Assembly: GCA_041821185.1 (NCBI GenBank)
Contig: JBGUBD010000005.1
Location: 1 to 64,000 of the forward strand
Source of the DNA: Phycisphaerales bacterium AB-hyl4
Lineage (GTDB): Bacteria > Planctomycetota > Phycisphaerae > Phycisphaerales > Phycisphaeraceae
Length of the DNA: 64,000 nt
Reading direction: 5' to 3'
The notes under the pieces are model-generated. The model ran no database searches. It had not been told where the DNA came from and worked only from the letters and a program-made list of their open reading frames with translations. This document shows positions 1 through 7,784 of the stretch, piece by piece (the stretch's first letter is position 1; every line of letters starts with the position of its first letter). The position numbers and the translations under genes were made by a program.

Positions 1-1
1 A

Positions 2-448
2 TACAAAGCCCTCTCCCAGGTCGGCATCACCGTCGGCGACGGAGCGAAGCTGACGCTCAACGAAGACCGCCTCCGATCGACGCTGCAGAACGACCGCGCT
101 GCGGTGGAAGAGCTGTTCACGTTACGCCGAACCGAAGAAGATGAAGAAGGCGTACGCACCATCGTCGCTGCAGGCATGGGTGTGAAGTTCGATCAGTTGC
201 TGGATCGGCTAACGCATCCGGAGTACGGCCCGGTGGAGTCGCGGTTGAACACACTCGACCGCCAGACCACGATGAACGAGCGCCGCATGGAAGCGATGGA
301 GCAGTCGGTCGCCTCCCGACGCCAACGTTTGGAGCGTCAGTTTCTCGCGATGGAAATGGCGCTGGGCCAGATGCAGGGCCAGATGGACGCGCTCATGGGC
401 ATGCAGACCATGATGATGAACATGAACAACCAGCAGCGTCGCCGATAG
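2..448 (+). CDS. fliD: Flagellar hook-associated protein 2 (filament cap), C-terminal part
   Basis: The reading frame is open from the window edge, so only the last 148 residues are present. The fragment begins with YKALSQVGIT followed by a lysine-leucine-threonine-leucine stretch and DRLRSTL, the typical C-terminal FliD signature (GI...DGKLTLDE..L..AL). A helical region rich in Met and Gln follows (residues about 95-148), fitting the coiled-coil that FliD ends with. FliD caps the growing flagellar filament and guides flagellin assembly outside the cell. The rest of the gene and any flagellar operon lie upstream of the window. The tail NNQQRRR is unusual but unremarkable. Identification is from motif recall, not a search. 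Confidence 0.85.
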   Translation, partial: YKALSQVGITVGDGAKLTLNEDRLRSTLQNDRAAVEELFTLRRTEEDEEGVRTIVAAGMGVKFDQLLDRLTHPEYGPVESRLNTLDRQTTMNERRMEAMEQSVASRRQRLERQFLAMEMALGQMQGQMDALMGMQTMMMNMNNQQRRR

Positions 449-471
449 TGCGGGTTGAATCCAAGCTCCAT

Positions 472-511
472 GTTTAGCCCACGCGCCCACGCGTGGGCGC
501 GTGGGCTAAAC
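472..511. terminator. Perfect 40-bp palindrome between convergent genes
   Basis: The 40 bases from 472 to 511 form an exact palindrome with no spacer: each 20-base half starts or ends with TTTAGCC/GGCTAAA. It lies between the ends of two convergent genes (fliD at 448 and the siroheme decarboxylase at 520). It could act as a bidirectional terminator, although no clear U-tract follows on either strand. The TTTAGCC ends are shared with the dispersed repeat family described elsewhere in this window. Confidence 0.6.
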
Positions 512-519
512 GCTGGTCG

Positions 520-1656
520 TCAATTTTCCGCGTGCATCACTGCCGGGTTGATGCCCTGGTCCTGACACCAGGCCTCGTACGCGGCGGGGAGGATTTCGCT
601 GGGCTTGATTTCGCTGCGGCCGCCCCAGAAGACATTTGTGTAGCCCACGTCGATGCCCGCCTCGGCGAGGTGTTCGTCGATGGCTTTTTTATGGGCGAGC
701 AGCAGGTCTTTGTCGAGGCCGTGGGCGACGCCCATGATGTTGACGTTGCGGAATTCCGGGCCGCCTTCGCGCCAGTAGGCGTGGGTCATCACATGGTGTC
801 GGCCGACTTCCTGCCCGGCTTCCATCTCCCGGCCGGGCGGGACCTGCCAGTGGAACAAGGCGTTGAAGCGGGTGACGCGCTGCTGGCCGGCGACGGCTTT
901 GACGTGTTCGAGGAAGGTGGAGAACCGCCCCACCACGCCGCGCTCGTTCAACTGTCTTGCGACGCTGAGAAACTCGTCGTATTCAACGCCAGCTTCCTCG
1001 GCTCGCTTCCGCCACGGCTCGGCGACGATCTCGTCGCAGTCGAACTCACGCTTCAGCGCGGCGAGCACCTGCCATTCGCGATCGTTGAGCTGGACGATGT
1101 CCGTGTCAATGACCTTGCCAGGCTCGTCCGTGCGCGAGCCGGGCTCGAGCGTGCGTCGGCGGATGTGTCCGACGCCGAGGCTGAAGAGCTTTTTCGCCGG
1201 CATGAGGCGATAGCCCGCTGCGCCGGTGTGCTGCATGAGCAGTCGGCAGTGCTTGTCCATGTCGTAGCCCTGGGGGACTTTGAGGGTGGTCCAGAGCTTG
1301 TACTGCGAGCCGGGCGACGCGGGGTCGGCGGAGCGGACGACGACGTGGCCGGAGAACGGGTCCTGCTGGAACATCCAGTCGAAGGCGTGGTTGAGCTTCT
1401 CGGCCGAGACTTCCCATGCGACCAGCGCCCCCGGCGCGAGGCTGGTGGTGAGCATGGTCTGGCGGACGCGGCGGATGACGCCGGCGTCGAGCATGGCACG
1501 GACGCGGTCGATGACGACGTCCAGCTCCAGCTCGGCGAGGTCGGCGATGTGCTGGAACGGGCGCTCGACGAAGCCTGCCACGCGGTCTTCGGACACGGCG
1601 AGGATGCGGGCGTTGATCGGGTCGTCCACGGCGAGGGGGGGAGCTTGCTGAGACAT
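520..1656 (-). CDS. Fused siroheme decarboxylase (AhbA/AhbB, NirDL-like), two Lrp/AsnC-type modules
   Basis: The 378-residue protein holds two copies of a winged-helix plus alpha/beta module. Module 1 has its helix-turn-helix at about 13-66 and its alpha/beta part at 68-160. Module 2 has NDREWQVLAAL at 191 and the conserved THAYWREGGPEFRNVNIMGVAHG region at 291-313. This last part matches the siroheme decarboxylase family, which removes acetate side chains from siroheme in the alternative heme b or heme d1 pathways. AhbA and AhbB are usually separate proteins; here both lie in one chain. I chose ATG 1656 because residues upstream of it look non-coding. A CbiX-type chelatase at 48806 could supply siroheme. 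An Lrp-type regulator is the less likely alternative. Confidence 0.8.
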   Translation of the reverse strand: MSQQAPPLAVDDPINARILAVSEDRVAGFVERPFQHIADLAELELDVVIDRVRAMLDAGVIRRVRQTMLTTSLAPGALVAWEVSAEKLNHAFDWMFQQDPFSGHVVVRSADPASPGSQYKLWTTLKVPQGYDMDKHCRLLMQHTGAAGYRLMPAKKLFSLGVGHIRRRTLEPGSRTDEPGKVIDTDIVQLNDREWQVLAALKREFDCDEIVAEPWRKRAEEAGVEYDEFLSVARQLNERGVVGRFSTFLEHVKAVAGQQRVTRFNALFHWQVPPGREMEAGQEVGRHHVMTHAYWREGGPEFRNVNIMGVAHGLDKDLLLAHKKAIDEHLAEAGIDVGYTNVFWGGRSEIKPSEILPAAYEAWCQDQGINPAVMHAEN

Positions 1657-1733
1657 ATCGCGGGCATTGTAGGCAAACAGCGACCGGCGGGGCAGGCAGG
1701 CCATTCTCACATGAACCCTTGGCCGCGATGCTC

Positions 1734-1739
1734 TATACT
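1734..1739 (+). promoter_or_regulatory. Possible -10 box (TATACT) for bioB
   Basis: TATACT stands 34-52 bases before the two candidate bioB starts, in an otherwise GC-rich stretch. No convincing -35 box is seen 17 bases upstream. The same hexamer occurs before priA and the hemolysin III gene in this window. Confidence 0.35.
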
Positions 1740-1790
1740 CCACGCTCAGCTTTACGCGGGCGGGGGCCGGCAATGGAAGGGCAGCGTTTT

Positions 1791-3005
1791 ATGGATATGT
1801 ACAAGCAATGGGCCGACCTCGGCCAGGCGGACGAAGCGATCAGCCAGGCCGATGCGCTGGCGATTCTTCACGGCGAGCGTGACGGCGAACCGATCGAGCT
1901 GCTGCCGCTGCTGGAGGCGGCCGGGGCCGTGCGTCGGCGTTACTTTGGCAACACGGTGACGGCTCACATTCTCGACAACGTGCAGAACGGCGCGTGTCCG
2001 GAGGATTGCAACTACTGCGGGCAGTCGAAGATTTCCGACTCGCCGATCAAGCCTTACAAGATCAAGCCGGTGGACGAGATTGTCGCTGAGGCAAAGCAGG
2101 CGAAAGAGGCGGGGGCGTGGCGGTTCTGCATGGCGTTATCCGGTCGCGGGCCGGACGATCGCGACATCGAACACATGGGCGAAGCCATCCGCCGCATCAG
2201 CGACATGGGCCTGCGGACATGTCTCAGTGCCGGGCTGATGGATGACGCGAAGGCGAAGTCGCTCAAGTCGGCCGGGCTCGATCGACTGAACCACAACCTC
2301 AACACGTCGGAAAAGCATTATCCGTCGATCTGCACGACGCATACCTATGAAGACCGCATGAACACGCTGCGGGCCGCGCGCGAAGCGGGGCTGGGCACGT
2401 GCAGCGGGCTGATCGCCGGCATGGGCGAGGGGTATGAGGACCTGGTGTCGGTGGCGTTCGAGTTGCGGAAGCTGGGGTCGGAGTCGATCCCGGTGAACTT
2501 CCTGCTGCCGATCGAGGGCAATCCGCTGCTGGACTCGGCGTGCGAGGGGCAGGCGTTGAACCCGCAACTTGTGCTGCGAATTTTGTGCATGGTTCGGCTG
2601 GTGAACCCGACCGCCGAGGTGCGCGTCGGGGCGGGGCGGGAGCATCATCTGCGTTCGATGCAGTCGTTCGCGCTCTGGCCGGCCAACTCGCTGTTTGTCG
2701 ACGGCTACCTGCTGACGGAAGGATCGGAGGCGGCGGCGACGTTTCAGATGATCCGCGACGCCGGCTACGAACTGGCGGTGGAAGGCGGCCAAGCGCCACA
2801 GGCGATGGATGCCGCGGCCGCGGCCACAGCTGGCGCGGCCGCGACGAAGGCACAGGGTTGCTGCGGCAGTGGCCACGGCAATGGCGGCGGTGGTGCTGGC
2901 AGCAGTCGGCCGACGGTGAATGATGGGTTGCCTCGATTGAAGTCGACGGTGACCGACGGCAAGCGTTTCGTGCCCGCGGGCGAGGTTCGGCTGCCGCAAC
3001 GCTGA
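1791..3005 (+). CDS. bioB: Biotin synthase
   Basis: BioB inserts sulfur into dethiobiotin, the last step of biotin synthesis. It is a radical-SAM enzyme; the CxxxCxxC cluster is C69, C73 and C76 in NGACPEDCNYCGQS. Further family motifs follow (RFCMALSGRGP, LNHNLNTSEKHYP, GEGYEDLV, PVNFLLPIEGNPL). A start at 1791 has GAAGGG about nine bases upstream; an in-frame ATG at 1773 is the alternative. The C-terminal 60 residues or so form an unusual tail rich in Ala, Gly and Cys (GCCGSGHGNGGGG) beyond the usual end of BioB. It heads a same-strand cluster whose later members use biotin (carrier protein, decarboxylase pump subunits, biotin ligase), so its product is probably used locally. Confidence 0.95.
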   Translation: MDMYKQWADLGQADEAISQADALAILHGERDGEPIELLPLLEAAGAVRRRYFGNTVTAHILDNVQNGACPEDCNYCGQSKISDSPIKPYKIKPVDEIVAEAKQAKEAGAWRFCMALSGRGPDDRDIEHMGEAIRRISDMGLRTCLSAGLMDDAKAKSLKSAGLDRLNHNLNTSEKHYPSICTTHTYEDRMNTLRAAREAGLGTCSGLIAGMGEGYEDLVSVAFELRKLGSESIPVNFLLPIEGNPLLDSACEGQALNPQLVLRILCMVRLVNPTAEVRVGAGREHHLRSMQSFALWPANSLFVDGYLLTEGSEAAATFQMIRDAGYELAVEGGQAPQAMDAAAAATAGAAATKAQGCCGSGHGNGGGGAGSSRPTVNDGLPRLKSTVTDGKRFVPAGEVRLPQR

Positions 3006-3025
3006 GCGAGTGAGCGAGATTGCAC

Positions 3026-3292
3026 ATGAGTACAGGTGAAGCACTGGAACTTGGGCTGACGTTCGCCGTGGTGGGCATGGTGGTGGTATTCGCTGTGCTG
3101 GGCACGATCGCACTGCTGATCAGCCTGCTGAACCGTTGGTCAGATCAACTGGACGAAAAGAACGCCCCGGCGGTCACGGCCGCCGCACCGGCGGGCGGGA
3201 TCGACAGCCAGACGCTGGCGGTCATCGCAGCGGCGGCGACGGCAGCGATCAAGCGGCCCGTACGGGTTCGCGAGGTGAAGGTGCACGAATAA
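3026..3292 (+). CDS. oadG: Sodium-pumping decarboxylase gamma subunit (OadG-like)
   Basis: This 88-residue protein has one membrane helix at about 8-37 (a Val/Met-rich segment ending LLISLLNRW), then a Pro/Ala linker and a short basic tail. That is the layout of OadG/MmdD-type gamma subunits, which anchor the carboxyltransferase to the membrane beta subunit in oxaloacetate, methylmalonyl-CoA or glutaconyl-CoA decarboxylase pumps. ATG 3026 is used; a TTG two codons earlier is possible. It follows bioB by 20 bases and precedes the biotin carrier. The gamma family is short and poorly conserved, so the call leans on context. Confidence 0.75.
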   Translation: MSTGEALELGLTFAVVGMVVVFAVLGTIALLISLLNRWSDQLDEKNAPAVTAAAPAGGIDSQTLAVIAAAATAAIKRPVRVREVKVHE

Positions 3293-3412
3293 AAAGGCAA
3301 CGACCAACGCATCGCCGACGACCATGACGCGAAAGCCAACGCGAGCGAGACATCAGGGGTAGGGCGCCTCGAACGAGGTGGTACGGAATATCAAGCGAAA
3401 CAGGATCGATTC

Positions 3413-3766
3413 ATGAAACTGCGAATCACGGTGCAGGGAACGGCGTACGACGTAGATGTCCAGGTGCTCGACGATAGCGGCGGCGGGGCACCCCCGGCCG
3501 CGGCCGCTTCGACGGCCCCCGCTTCGCCAGCCCCCGCGCCGGCGGGCGGGACGGCCCAGGACATCACCGCCCCGATCGCCGGCACGGTCGCGTCCATCCC
3601 CGTCAGCGTCGGCGACAGCGTCGGGGCGGGCGACACCGTCATCGTCCTCGAAGCGATGAAGATGGAATCCAACATCGACGCCCCCGGCCCCGGCACGGTC
3701 AAGCAACTGCTTGTCAAAGTCGGCGACACCGTCACGCAAGGCCAGGTGCTCGCGAAGCTCGGCTGA
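3413..3766 (+). CDS. Biotin carboxyl carrier protein of a decarboxylase pump
   Basis: The 117-residue protein starts with a short beta segment, then an Ala/Pro linker (residues 22-46), then a biotinyl domain (about 50-117). The biotinylated lysine is K83 in EAMKMES. It should shuttle CO2 from a carboxyltransferase to the membrane subunit encoded next. BirA encoded at 5557 would attach the biotin. No carboxyltransferase (alpha subunit) lies anywhere in the window, so the actual substrate cannot be read from here. A role as an acetyl-CoA carboxylase carrier is less likely given the OadG/OadB neighbours. Confidence 0.9.
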   Translation: MKLRITVQGTAYDVDVQVLDDSGGGAPPAAAASTAPASPAPAPAGGTAQDITAPIAGTVASIPVSVGDSVGAGDTVIVLEAMKMESNIDAPGPGTVKQLLVKVGDTVTQGQVLAKLG

Positions 3767-3770
3767 TGTC

Positions 3771-3900
3771 ATTTGGTGATCTGGCGATTCGGTGATGTGG
3801 TGATGTGAAATACATCGCCGATGCACCCGCCAGACCGAGAGGGACGTTCGCACACCGCGCGGGAACTTCGCCAAATCACCAATTCACCAGATCACCAAAT
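3771..3900. repeat. Inverted array of GGTGAT-type units between the biotin carrier gene and oadB
   Basis: The left arm (3771-3807) reads ATTTGGTGATCTGG and continues as variants of GGTGAT. The right arm (3871-3900) is its near reverse complement and ends in CAGATCACCAAAT. The arms can pair over about 30 bases around a 63-base centre. The right arm ends five bases before the oadB ATG, where a ribosome-binding site would normally sit and none is seen. Confidence 0.8.
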
Positions 3901-3905
3901 AAAAC

Positions 3906-5465
3906 ATGCAAATTTTCGACTTCCTCCGCACCTACCTGCTCGACTCCGGCTTCGGCCAGTTCCACTGGACCAACGCCGTGATGATCGCCATTGGCCTGAC
4001 CTTCATCACGCTGGCGATCCGCAAAGGGTTCGAGCCGTTGCTGCTCGTGCCCATCGGCTTCGGCATCCTGCTGGGCAACATTCCCTACGACGCGAGCAAG
4101 CTGCCGCTGAGCGTCTACGACGGACCGGTCTCGCAAGCCAACCTCGACTACTACCAGTTTGACATTGAAGCGGTCACGCTCGCGCAAGGCCCGTACGCCG
4201 GCGAAGCGGTCGATCTCCACACCGCGCTCGAACAACTCAACCTCCAGGCCATCGACAGTCATTCGGCGTTGATGACACTGGTCAGCGCGTCGCAGCGCAT
4301 CGACCTCGTCGACGTCGAACGTGTGCACATCGAGTCCGACGCGCGTCGTCTTGCCGAGATGGGGCAAGCCGTCATGCTCAACACCTACAGCATGCTCACG
4401 CCCCGCCGCGCGATCGACGATTCGCTCACCGGGCATGCGATTGTCAGCTACGGGCAGGGGCGACATTTCTTCGCTGCCGGCGACTATGCGGCCGAGGATC
4501 GCTATCCGGAAATGTGGAGCCTGCGCAAGCAGGACCCGTGGAACGCGAGCGTGCTCTGGTGGCTGTTCGCGGGCGTGGGGCTGGGCATTTATCCGCCGCT
4601 GATCTTCCTGGGCATCGGCGCATTGACCGACTTCGGCCCGATGCTCGCCAACCCGCGTACGCTGCTGCTCGGCGCTGCGGCACAGTTCGGCATCTTCGGC
4701 GCGCTGATCGGTGCGATGGTGCTCGGCTTCACACCGGGACAGGCCGCGTCCATCGGCATCATCGGCGGTGCGGACGGCCCGACCGCCATCTTCACCACCG
4801 CACAGCTCGCGCCGGAACTCATCGGCGCGGTGGCGCTGGCGGCCTATGCATATATGGCCCTGGTCCCCATCATTCAGCCGCCGATCATCAAGCTGCTGAC
4901 CACGCGCAAAGAACGGCTGATCCGCATGGAGCAGGTCCGCCCCGTCTCCAAGCGCGTCAAAGTCCTGTTCCCCATCATCGGCTTCCTGCTGACGGCGATG
5001 ATCGCCCCCGGCGGGCTGCCGCTGCTGGGCATGCTCTTCTTCGGCAACCTGCTGCGTGAGTGCATGGTCACGGATCGCCTGGCCAAGACCGCCGGCTCGA
5101 CGTTTATCGACATCGTCACCATCCTGCTGGGCATCACCGTCGGTGCGAAGACCACGGCCGGCTACTTCCTCACGCTCGAAACGATCTACATCTTCGTGCT
5201 GGGCATCATCGCCTTCGCCACCGCCACGGCCGTGGGCGTGCTGTTCGGCAAGCTGATGAACGTGATGAGCAAGCATCCGATCAACCCGATGATCGGCGCC
5301 GCCGGCGTGTCGGCTGTGCCGATGTCCGCTCGCGTGGTGCATCGGCTCGGCCAGCAGGAAGACCCGCAGAACTACCTGCTCATGCACGCGATGGGCCCGA
5401 ACTTCGCCGGCGTCATCGGCTCCGCCGTCGCGGCCGGCGTGCTGCTGAGCCAGTTGGCGGGGTGA
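3906..5465 (+). CDS. oadB: Sodium ion-translocating decarboxylase beta subunit with a large insertion
   Basis: OadB uses decarboxylation of a carboxybiotin to pump Na+ out of the cell. Family motifs are clear: GIYPPLIFLGIGALTDFGPML (about 228-247), GIIGGADGPTAIF with D290 equivalent to the essential aspartate, and NPMIGAAGVSAVPMSARV near the end. It is 519 residues long, against about 380-430 usually. The extra length is one block at about 62-212, between the first membrane segments and the conserved core. This block is polar and appears extracytoplasmic or loop-like; I do not recognise it. No Shine-Dalgarno sequence is visible because a repeat arm fills that position. Confidence 0.93.
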   Translation: MQIFDFLRTYLLDSGFGQFHWTNAVMIAIGLTFITLAIRKGFEPLLLVPIGFGILLGNIPYDASKLPLSVYDGPVSQANLDYYQFDIEAVTLAQGPYAGEAVDLHTALEQLNLQAIDSHSALMTLVSASQRIDLVDVERVHIESDARRLAEMGQAVMLNTYSMLTPRRAIDDSLTGHAIVSYGQGRHFFAAGDYAAEDRYPEMWSLRKQDPWNASVLWWLFAGVGLGIYPPLIFLGIGALTDFGPMLANPRTLLLGAAAQFGIFGALIGAMVLGFTPGQAASIGIIGGADGPTAIFTTAQLAPELIGAVALAAYAYMALVPIIQPPIIKLLTTRKERLIRMEQVRPVSKRVKVLFPIIGFLLTAMIAPGGLPLLGMLFFGNLLRECMVTDRLAKTAGSTFIDIVTILLGITVGAKTTAGYFLTLETIYIFVLGIIAFATATAVGVLFGKLMNVMSKHPINPMIGAAGVSAVPMSARVVHRLGQQEDPQNYLLMHAMGPNFAGVIGSAVAAGVLLSQLAG

Positions 5466-5468
5466 GGA

Positions 5469-5556
5469 AGTTTCTCGTTTCGAGTTTCCAGTTTCGAGTT
5501 GCACTTAGCGGCTCCAAAACGCATAACTAGAAACTCGGAACTCGAAACTGGAAACG
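5469..5556. repeat. Inverted array of TTTCGAG/TTTCCAG units between oadB and birA
   Basis: The left arm (about 5469-5500) is built of TTTCGAG and TTTCCAG units. The right arm (5530-5556) is the reverse complement type (AACTCGAAACTGGAAACG). The right arm runs directly into the birA ATG at 5557. The same repeat family occurs inside priA at 27091-27179. Confidence 0.8.
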
Positions 5557-6306
5557 ATGCGAAGCATCCATCACGACACCCTCGACTCGACCAGCGATGA
5601 AGCCCGTCGCATGTTGTCGTGTCATCCCGGCGAGGTGCTGCTGATCACGGCCGGGCAGCAGACCCGCGGCCGCGGGCGGCGGGGACGCACGTGGCATTCG
5701 CCGCGCGGCGGGGTGTGGTTGAGCCTTGCCTGGCCAACCAAACGCGAGCCAACGCACTACACCGCCGCGCCACTGATCGCGGCTTTGGCGACGTGGCATA
5801 CGCTGATGGGTTGCATCGGCGATCATGAAGCGAAACGCGAAGCACAACTGCGCATCAAGTGGCCGAACGACCTGCTGCTCGACGGCCGCAAGCTCGCAGG
5901 CATCCTCTGCGAACAGGCGATGGAGCATAGTGCCCTCATCGTCGGCGTCGGCGTCAACGCGAACTTCGCAGCGAGCGATCTGCCCACCAACGTTCGGCAG
6001 CCGACCACCACACTCCGCGACGCACTCGGCCACGCCGTCGACCTGCCAGCTTTCACCAACCGCCTTGCCCAAGCGCTGGAGGCAGCGCTGGCCGACCTCG
6101 AACGCGACGGTTTTACGGACGACACCCGCCTTGCGATCGAGCAGCGTCTCACCATGCTCGGTCAGTGCATCGCGCTGCGCGCCGCCGACCGTGTCGTGCA
6201 AGGCAACGTGCAAGGCCTCGCACCCGACGGCGGCCTCCTGCTCGACGTCGCCGGTGAACAGCAGGTTTTCACCGTCGGCGAAGTGCAGCAGACACAACAG
6301 GCATAA
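5557..6306 (+). CDS. birA: Biotin-[carboxylase/carrier] ligase, catalytic type without DNA-binding domain
   Basis: BirA makes biotinyl-AMP and transfers biotin to carrier lysines. The adenylate-binding loop is GRGRRG at 38-43 and the second signature is KWPND at 101-105, with RKLAGIL following. At 249 residues there is no N-terminal winged helix, so this is a monofunctional (group I) ligase that cannot repress biotin genes as the E. coli protein does. It closes the cluster that contains bioB, the biotin carrier protein and oadB. The start codon abuts a repeat arm; GGAAACG before the ATG is only a weak ribosome site. Confidence 0.93.
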   Translation: MRSIHHDTLDSTSDEARRMLSCHPGEVLLITAGQQTRGRGRRGRTWHSPRGGVWLSLAWPTKREPTHYTAAPLIAALATWHTLMGCIGDHEAKREAQLRIKWPNDLLLDGRKLAGILCEQAMEHSALIVGVGVNANFAASDLPTNVRQPTTTLRDALGHAVDLPAFTNRLAQALEAALADLERDGFTDDTRLAIEQRLTMLGQCIALRAADRVVQGNVQGLAPDGGLLLDVAGEQQVFTVGEVQQTQQA

Positions 6307-6438
6307 CTGCATCGCGGGCGAATGTCTCCGACGGGCTTCCGCGAAGTGCTCAATCATGACCCTGCGGTAGCCAATCAGCGATCCCACGGCCAAAACAATC
6401 GGCACGTAAATGTTAGAATGACCAATCCGAATCCGACT

Positions 6439-6468
6439 TTGGAAAGTTGTCTCCGCAGACCGTAATTA
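6439..6468 (+). promoter_or_regulatory. Candidate promoter for the His-rich lipoprotein and cytochrome cluster
   Basis: TTGGAA (6439-6444) and TAATTA (6463-6468) are separated by 18 bases in the gap after birA. Transcription would begin around 6475, just before the start at 6482. This would serve the downstream same-strand genes up to ccsA. Confidence 0.4.
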
Positions 6469-6481
6469 TTTTCGCCTCAAC

Positions 6482-7780
6482 ATGGGACTGAGCATGACAT
6501 CCGGACGGCAAACAGTCGCCTCGCCAGCAACAGAAACTTTGGCATTTCCCACCGCATCACGCACGCGCCGCCGTTGGCCGCTGCTCGCGGTCGCCTGCCT
6601 CTGCTGCTTCGCAGGTTGTGAAGAGTCGGACATCCAGACCTACCAGGCCCCGCGCGATCCCGAACAGCCGCGCACGACCCAGGCGCAGCCAACCGACGAG
6701 GGCCAGGCCGCCACCGACGCGCCGCGCACCGCGTCGCCAGATCGCGATGCCAACGCCGCAACCGGCCCCGATCAACCCGCCGACATGACATGGTCCGCCC
6801 CGGACGGCTGGCAGCGCTCGTCCGAATCGCAACCCATGCGACTGGCCACCTACTACACCGGCGAAGGCGACAACGCCCTGGAAGTCGCCGTCTCCGCATT
6901 CCCCGGCGAAGTCGGCGGCGCGCTGGCCAACATCAACCGCTGGCGCGAACAGCTCGGCCTCGATCCGCTGGCCGAAGACGATTGGCAAGATCACGTCGAC
7001 GCCTTCGGTGAAGAAGACGGCGTGCACGGCTACACCCTCCGCATCGACGCCGACGCCGAAGTCATCGGCCCCCACGGCATGCTCGCCGCCATCATCCGCA
7101 GCCCCCACTCCCAACGAACTCACTTCGTCCGCGCCCTCGGCCAGGCCGACCAGCTCGACGCACACGAAGACGACGTCGTCGCTTTCGTCCACACCTTCCA
7201 GCCCGCTGACGACTCCCAACACGACCACGCGCATGACCACGGTCACGACCATGACCATGACCACGCGCATCATGATCATGATCACGCGCACCGCAACCAC
7301 GATCATGACCACGCGCATGCCCATCACGATCACGATCACAACCACGCACACGCCCACGAACCCTCAGGCGAACTGCACCTGGAAACGCCCGAAGGCTGGC
7401 AGCGCACGCAGCAAACCTCGTCCATCGTTTATGCCACTTACCAAGTCGGCTCCGGCGAAAACGCCGCCGCGGTCGCTGTCACCCCCCTTCGCGGCGAAGG
7501 CGGTGGCATGCTCGCCAACATCAACATGTGGCGAAGCCAGCTCGGCCTCGACCCAGTCGATAACGAAGACGAGCAGCAGGCCGAAACCATCACCATCGAC
7601 GGCCGCGAGGCCAAACTCATCGCACTCGACGGCGAACGCGAGCTGAGCCTCGTCGTCGCCATCCTCCCCGAAGACGACCGCACATGGTTCTTCCGACTCT
7701 CCGGCCCGCGTGCTGCCGTGCACGAACATCGCGAAGCGTTCGAGCAGTTGCTCGCCTCCGCCCGCTTCGAAGAGAATTGA
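6482..7780 (+). CDS. Lipoprotein with duplicated domain joined by a His/Asp-rich linker
   Basis: The 432-residue protein has a hydrophobic leader ending in a lipobox (FAGC, Cys46), so it is probably lipid-anchored in the periplasm. Two related domains follow (about 104-240 and 298-432). Both start with a PDGW/PEGWQR motif, then A-x-Y-x-x-G, and both contain LANIN-x-W-R-x-QLGLDP. Between them, residues 247-292 are almost only His and Asp with a few Ala, which suggests binding of Zn, Cu, Ni or heme iron. It precedes the cytochrome c maturation genes resB and ccsA, so a role in metal or heme handling is a reasonable inference. I do not recognise a named family. An alternative start is ATG 6494. 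Confidence 0.8.
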   Translation: MGLSMTSGRQTVASPATETLAFPTASRTRRRWPLLAVACLCCFAGCEESDIQTYQAPRDPEQPRTTQAQPTDEGQAATDAPRTASPDRDANAATGPDQPADMTWSAPDGWQRSSESQPMRLATYYTGEGDNALEVAVSAFPGEVGGALANINRWREQLGLDPLAEDDWQDHVDAFGEEDGVHGYTLRIDADAEVIGPHGMLAAIIRSPHSQRTHFVRALGQADQLDAHEDDVVAFVHTFQPADDSQHDHAHDHGHDHDHDHAHHDHDHAHRNHDHDHAHAHHDHDHNHAHAHEPSGELHLETPEGWQRTQQTSSIVYATYQVGSGENAAAVAVTPLRGEGGGMLANINMWRSQLGLDPVDNEDEQQAETITIDGREAKLIALDGERELSLVVAILPEDDRTWFFRLSGPRAAVHEHREAFEQLLASARFEEN

Positions 7781-7784
7781 TTTT

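Noticed and set aside
493..1959. A 488-codon frame opposite the siroheme decarboxylase gene
   Set aside because: It has no recognisable domain and runs into bioB in another frame; the minus-strand gene is well supported.
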